DNA from: Pectobacterium parmentieri
Lineage (GTDB): Bacteria; Pseudomonadota; Gammaproteobacteria; Enterobacterales; Enterobacteriaceae
NCBI RefSeq assembly: GCF_001742145.1
Contig: NZ_CP015749.1
Coordinates: 4,960,001 to 5,024,000 of the forward strand
DNA length: 64,000 nucleotides
Reading direction: 5' to 3'
Below are positions 60,372-64,000 of this stretch, one piece after another. The position numbers were made by a program, and so were the translations under genes. The notes beneath the pieces were generated by a model, which saw nothing but the letters and a program-made list of their open reading frames with translations, ran no database searches and was not told the origin of the DNA. Each line of letters begins with the position of its first letter. Position 1 is the first letter of the stretch.

Positions 60372-62969
60372 GTGCTAGAAGAATATCGTAAGCACGTAGC
60401 CGAGCGGGCTGCGCAGGGAATTGTTCCTAAACCGTTAGATGCCACGCAGATGGCCGCGCTGGTTGAGTCACTCAAGAATCCCTCGGCAGGCGAAGAAGAA
60501 GTATTGCTTGATCTGCTGATTAACCGTGTCCCCCCCGGTGTTGATGAAGCCGCCTATGTAAAGGCCGGTTTTTTGGCTGCCGTCGCTAAAGGCGAAGCGG
60601 CTTCCCCCTTGGTTACTCAGGAAAAAGCGATTGAGCTGCTGGGCACCATGCAAGGTGGTTATAATATTCATCCGCTGATTGACGCGTTGGATAGCGACAA
60701 GCTGGCACCGATTGCCGCGAAAGCGCTGTCTCACACGCTGCTGATGTTTGATAACTTCTATGATGTGGAAGAAAAGGCGAAAGCAGGCAATGCGCACGCC
60801 AAGAACGTGATTCAATCCTGGGCTGATGCCGAGTGGTTCCTGTCCCGCCCGAAACTGGCGGAAAAAATTACCGTTACCGTCTTTAAAGTTACCGGTGAAA
60901 CGAACACGGATGACCTGTCTCCGGCACCTGATGCCTGGTCACGCCCTGATATTCCACTGCACGCGCTGGCGATGCTGAAAAATGCCCGTGAAGGCATCGA
61001 TCCCGATCAGCCTGGTAACGTAGGGCCGATCAAACAGATCGAAGAACTGAACAAGAAAGGCTTCCCGCTGGCGTATGTCGGTGACGTTGTCGGTACAGGA
61101 TCGTCGCGTAAATCTGCGACCAACTCCGTGCTGTGGTTCATGGGGGAAGACATTCCTCATGTTCCGAACAAACGCGGTGGTGGCGTGGTGCTGGGCGGCA
61201 AGATCGCCCCAATCTTCTTCAACACCATGGAAGATGCCGGTGCGCTGCCGATCGAAGTCGATGTTAACGATCTGAATATGGGCGATGTGATCGACATCTA
61301 TCCATATGAAGGTGAAGTACGCCGGCATGATACCAATGAAGTGCTGGCAACGTTCGCGCTGAAGACCGATGTATTGCTGGACGAAGTGCGCGCTGGTGGC
61401 CGTATTCCGCTGATCATCGGCCGTGGGCTGACGTCTAAAGCGCGTGAGTCACTGGGCTTGCCGCACAGCGATGTTTTCCGTATTTCCAAAGCGGTTGAAG
61501 CCAGCAAAAAAGGCTTCTCGCTGGCGCAGAAAATGGTCGGCCGTGCCTGTGGCGTCGCGGGTATTCGCCCTGACGAATATTGCGAACCGAAAATGACATC
61601 CGTAGGTTCACAGGATACCACTGGGCCGATGACTCGTGATGAGCTGAAAGATTTGGCTTGTCTCGGCTTCTCTGCCGATTTGGTCATGCAGTCGTTCTGC
61701 CACACTGCTGCCTATCCGAAGCCGGTTGACGTGACCACGCACCACACGCTGCCTGATTTCATCATGAACCGTGGCGGTGTATCGCTGCGCCCGGGCGATG
61801 GGGTTATCCACTCCTGGCTGAACCGTATGCTGCTGCCGGATACCGTTGGTACGGGCGGTGACTCCCACACCCGTTTCCCAATCGGTATCTCTTTCCCGGC
61901 GGGCTCAGGGCTGGTGGCATTTGCTGCTGCCACGGGCGTGATGCCGCTGGATATGCCGGAATCTGTTCTGGTGCGCTTCAAAGGCAAAATGCAGCCGGGT
62001 ATTACCCTGCGCGATCTGGTTCACGCTATTCCGCTGTATGCCATTAAGCAAGGCCTGCTGACCGTTGAGAAGAAAGGCAAGAAGAACATCTTCTCCGGCC
62101 GTATTCTGGAAATCGAAGGTCTGCCGGATCTGAAAGTCGAGCAGGCCTTTGAACTGACCGACGCTTCGGCAGAACGTTCTGCGGCGGGTTGTACCATCAA
62201 GCTGGATAAAGCGCCGATCATCGAGTACCTGAGCTCCAACATCGTGCTGCTGAAATGGATGATCTCCGAAGGTTACGGCGATCGCCGTACTCTGGAGCGT
62301 CGTGTTCAGGGTATGGAAAAATGGCTGGCCGATCCGCAACTGCTGGAAGCGGATGCCGATGCCGAGTATGCGGCAGTGATCGACATCGATCTCGCTGATA
62401 TTAAAGAGCCGATCCTGTGTGCGCCGAACGATCCAGACGATGCGCGCTGGTTGTCTGATGTGCAGGGCGAGAAGATCGATGAAGTCTTTATCGGTTCTTG
62501 TATGACCAACATCGGGCACTTCCGTGCGGCAGGTAAACTGCTGGATAGCCACAAAGGCCAACTGCCGACCCGTCTGTGGGTTGCGCCGCCAACCAAGATG
62601 GATGCGGCACAACTGACGGAAGAAGGTTACTACAGCGTGTTTGGTAAGAGCGGGGCACGTGTTGAGATCCCAGGCTGCTCGCTGTGCATGGGGAACCAGG
62701 CGCGCGTGGCTGACGGCTCTACCGTGGTTTCTACCTCGACGCGTAACTTCCCGAACCGTTTGGGAACCGGTGCCAATGTGTATCTGGCGTCTGCCGAACT
62801 GGCTGCGGTTGCCTCGCTGCTGGGTCGTTTGCCGACATCGGAAGAGTACCAGACCTATATGTTGCAGGTGGATAAAACCGCGCAGGACACCTATCGCTAT
62901 CTGAATTTTGACCAGTTAGGCCAATATACTGAGAAAGCCGATGGCGTGATCTTCCAGACAACTGTCTAA
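60372..62969 (+). CDS. acnB: Aconitate hydratase B / 2-methylisocitrate dehydratase AcnB
   Basis: Iron-sulfur aconitase of the TCA cycle, which also binds its own mRNA when its cluster is lost. The GTG at 60372 with AGGAG upstream gives [16 protein letters not shown] and 865 residues, the E. coli length, so the longer open frame from 60306 is not used. Cluster cysteines are in GCSLCMGNQ near residue 770 and SCMTNIGHF near 710. The sequence agrees with E. coli AcnB nearly throughout. In E. coli acnB lies close to lpd; here about 15 kb separates them. Confidence 0.97.
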   Translation: MLEEYRKHVAERAAQGIVPKPLDATQMAALVESLKNPSAGEEEVLLDLLINRVPPGVDEAAYVKAGFLAAVAKGEAASPLVTQEKAIELLGTMQGGYNIHPLIDALDSDKLAPIAAKALSHTLLMFDNFYDVEEKAKAGNAHAKNVIQSWADAEWFLSRPKLAEKITVTVFKVTGETNTDDLSPAPDAWSRPDIPLHALAMLKNAREGIDPDQPGNVGPIKQIEELNKKGFPLAYVGDVVGTGSSRKSATNSVLWFMGEDIPHVPNKRGGGVVLGGKIAPIFFNTMEDAGALPIEVDVNDLNMGDVIDIYPYEGEVRRHDTNEVLATFALKTDVLLDEVRAGGRIPLIIGRGLTSKARESLGLPHSDVFRISKAVEASKKGFSLAQKMVGRACGVAGIRPDEYCEPKMTSVGSQDTTGPMTRDELKDLACLGFSADLVMQSFCHTAAYPKPVDVTTHHTLPDFIMNRGGVSLRPGDGVIHSWLNRMLLPDTVGTGGDSHTRFPIGISFPAGSGLVAFAAATGVMPLDMPESVLVRFKGKMQPGITLRDLVHAIPLYAIKQGLLTVEKKGKKNIFSGRILEIEGLPDLKVEQAFELTDASAERSAAGCTIKLDKAPIIEYLSSNIVLLKWMISEGYGDRRTLERRVQGMEKWLADPQLLEADADAEYAAVIDIDLADIKEPILCAPNDPDDARWLSDVQGEKIDEVFIGSCMTNIGHFRAAGKLLDSHKGQLPTRLWVAPPTKMDAAQLTEEGYYSVFGKSGARVEIPGCSLCMGNQARVADGSTVVSTSTRNFPNRLGTGANVYLASAELAAVASLLGRLPTSEEYQTYMLQVDKTAQDTYRYLNFDQLGQYTEKADGVIFQTTV

Positions 62970-63019
62970 CTCGTACCTGACGTAGCCGCATTAACTCGGC
63001 CACGTCTTCATTTCTTGCC

Positions 63020-63050
63020 AGGCCAACCACTCACGTGGTTGGCCTTCATA
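63020..63050 (+). terminator. Terminator of acnB
   Basis: An 11 bp stem AGGCCAACCAC (63020-63030)/GTGGTTGGCCT (63035-63045) with a TCAC loop and a pyrimidine-rich tail. Confidence 0.85.
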
Positions 63051-63099
63051 CTTCTGCGCCAATCACGCTATCCTATAGCGCCATGTGATTAGCTTCCTC

Positions 63100-63963
63100 C
63101 TATTGCGGTGTGAGCAGTTCCAGCCAGCGATTGAGGGTCGGTTTTTTAGCTAATGTGACGAAATCAACGTTATACCCAGCTTTGCACCAGCGTGTAACGA
63201 GGGACATCATTCGCACCGAATCCAGGCCGTAATCCGTCAGGTTATCATCACCTTCAATGTCGCTCGCGTCCTCGTCCAGCAGGGGTTGCAATTCCGCGCG
63301 CAAGCGGGATTCACTGTACTGCGTAGCGGGGGACAGCTCGCTGATGGATTGATCGACGGTGAGTACGCGGCCACAGCAAGATGCGGTATAACGCAGTGCC
63401 ATCAGATGGTTCTCCTGCGTGAAATCGGCTAACGCATCGGCCACCATAAAGGGTTTGATATCACGCATGAATGCATCATTGGCGGTGGTCAGGCAGCCAA
63501 TATGTGCGTAGATGCCGCAAATAATGAGCTGGTTGCGCCCGGCGCTCTTTAACTGCTGTTCCAGATCGGAACGGTGGAAGGCGCTATAGCGCCACTTGAC
63601 CAGCACCACATCGTCGGGCTCTGGCGTCAGGGCGGTGGTGATCTTTTGCTGCTCGGGATAGCGGTTTAATCCGGCACCCCACATGTCATTGAGCAGCGCG
63701 CGATCGGCATCGCTTTGCTGGTTGGGCTGTGCGGTATAGTAAACGGGGATGCCGCGCGCACGGCAGGCGTTTTTTATCCGGACAATGTTTTGTACCAGTT
63801 GTGCCGTGAGGGCACTCTTTTCTCCCCAAAAATTCAAAAAGTAGTCCTGCATATCGTGGATTAGCAGGGCTGCTCGCTCAGGCTCTATCGACCAACTGAC
63901 TTTATTGTCTGGCAACTGGCTGGCTGAGGGTAAAAGGTAGGTAGCAAGGTTTGGAATACTCAT
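63100..63963 (-). CDS. entB: Isochorismatase / aryl carrier protein EntB
   Basis: Bifunctional siderophore biosynthesis protein, 287 residues. The N-terminal isochorismatase domain shows AALLIHDMQDYFLNFWG, VKWRYSAFHRSDLEQ and GIYAHIGCLTTANDAFMRDI; it makes 2,3-dihydro-2,3-dihydroxybenzoate. The C-terminal carrier domain has the phosphopantetheine serine in LTDYGLDSVRMM. The ATG at 63963 is preferred over a TTG at 63993 because it gives MSIPNLATYLLPSA and the E. coli EntB length. The remaining genes (entC, entE, entA types) probably lie upstream of it, beyond the right edge. Together with the fepA-like receptor it indicates a catecholate siderophore. Confidence 0.92.
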   Translation of the reverse strand: MSIPNLATYLLPSASQLPDNKVSWSIEPERAALLIHDMQDYFLNFWGEKSALTAQLVQNIVRIKNACRARGIPVYYTAQPNQQSDADRALLNDMWGAGLNRYPEQQKITTALTPEPDDVVLVKWRYSAFHRSDLEQQLKSAGRNQLIICGIYAHIGCLTTANDAFMRDIKPFMVADALADFTQENHLMALRYTASCCGRVLTVDQSISELSPATQYSESRLRAELQPLLDEDASDIEGDDNLTDYGLDSVRMMSLVTRWCKAGYNVDFVTLAKKPTLNRWLELLTPQ

Positions 63964-64000
63964 CACATTGTTCTCTCGTATCAGATAACGCAAGTCGTTG

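Overview
The window is a chromosomal segment of an enterobacterium of the soft-rot group, most likely Pectobacterium (inferred). The core genes run in the classic enterobacterial order and their products are close to the E. coli proteins as I remember them. The plant-pathogen-type extras (catecholate siderophore genes, a secreted hydrolase) fit that genus better than E. coli. No rRNA, tRNA, CRISPR array, prophage or insertion sequence was seen.

Layout. 1-2143: the end of ilvH, the regulator gene cra, and alaE on the minus strand. 2144-2950: an AT-rich gap ending in the mra promoter and MraZ operator repeats. 2951-20808: the division and cell wall (dcw) cluster mraZ-rsmH-ftsL-ftsI-murE-murF-mraY-murD-ftsW-murG-murC-ddlB-ftsQ-ftsA-ftsZ-lpxC, all on the plus strand with overlapping or nearly touching genes. 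It makes and flips the peptidoglycan precursors, builds the septal machine and ends with the committed step of lipid A synthesis. 20821-25189: a DciA-like (DUF721) gene head to head with secM, then secA and mutT. 25234-26856 (minus): coaE-zapD-yacG. 27149-28189: guaC. 28275-32598 (minus): nadC followed by ppdD-hofB-hofC (type IV pilus-like). 32742-33602 (minus): tsx. Then ampD-ampE (plus), aroP (minus) and the pyruvate dehydrogenase block pdhR-aceE-aceF-lpd, with PdhR and TyrR operators visible and an ERIC repeat in the lpd leader.

From 44.8 to 60.3 kb, between lpd and acnB, lies a variable region. It holds a LysR regulator divergent from a serine hydrolase-MFS pair, a GNAT-like unknown, a secreted alpha/beta-hydrolase, an orphan lipoprotein, an MmgE/PrpD protein, a PchR-type AraC regulator divergent from a fepA-like receptor (with a Fur-like box), a YgaV/BigR-type ArsR repressor, a stand-alone RtcB-family RNA ligase with a structured leader, and a DUF3060 exported protein. 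Copies of the lpd terminator hairpin recur at 48.2 and 49.05 kb, which suggests how the first part was assembled. The window closes with acnB and an entB-like gene on the minus strand, which points to a catecholate siderophore cluster beyond the right edge.

Most of the window is ordinary core genome. The observations I rate highest are an in-frame stop that removes the repeat-rich tail of FtsQ, a SecM arrest motif with substitutions at key positions, the DciA-like gene facing secM with only 26 bp between start codons, the lpd terminator copies around the inserted cassette, and the long cruciform between pdhR and aceE.
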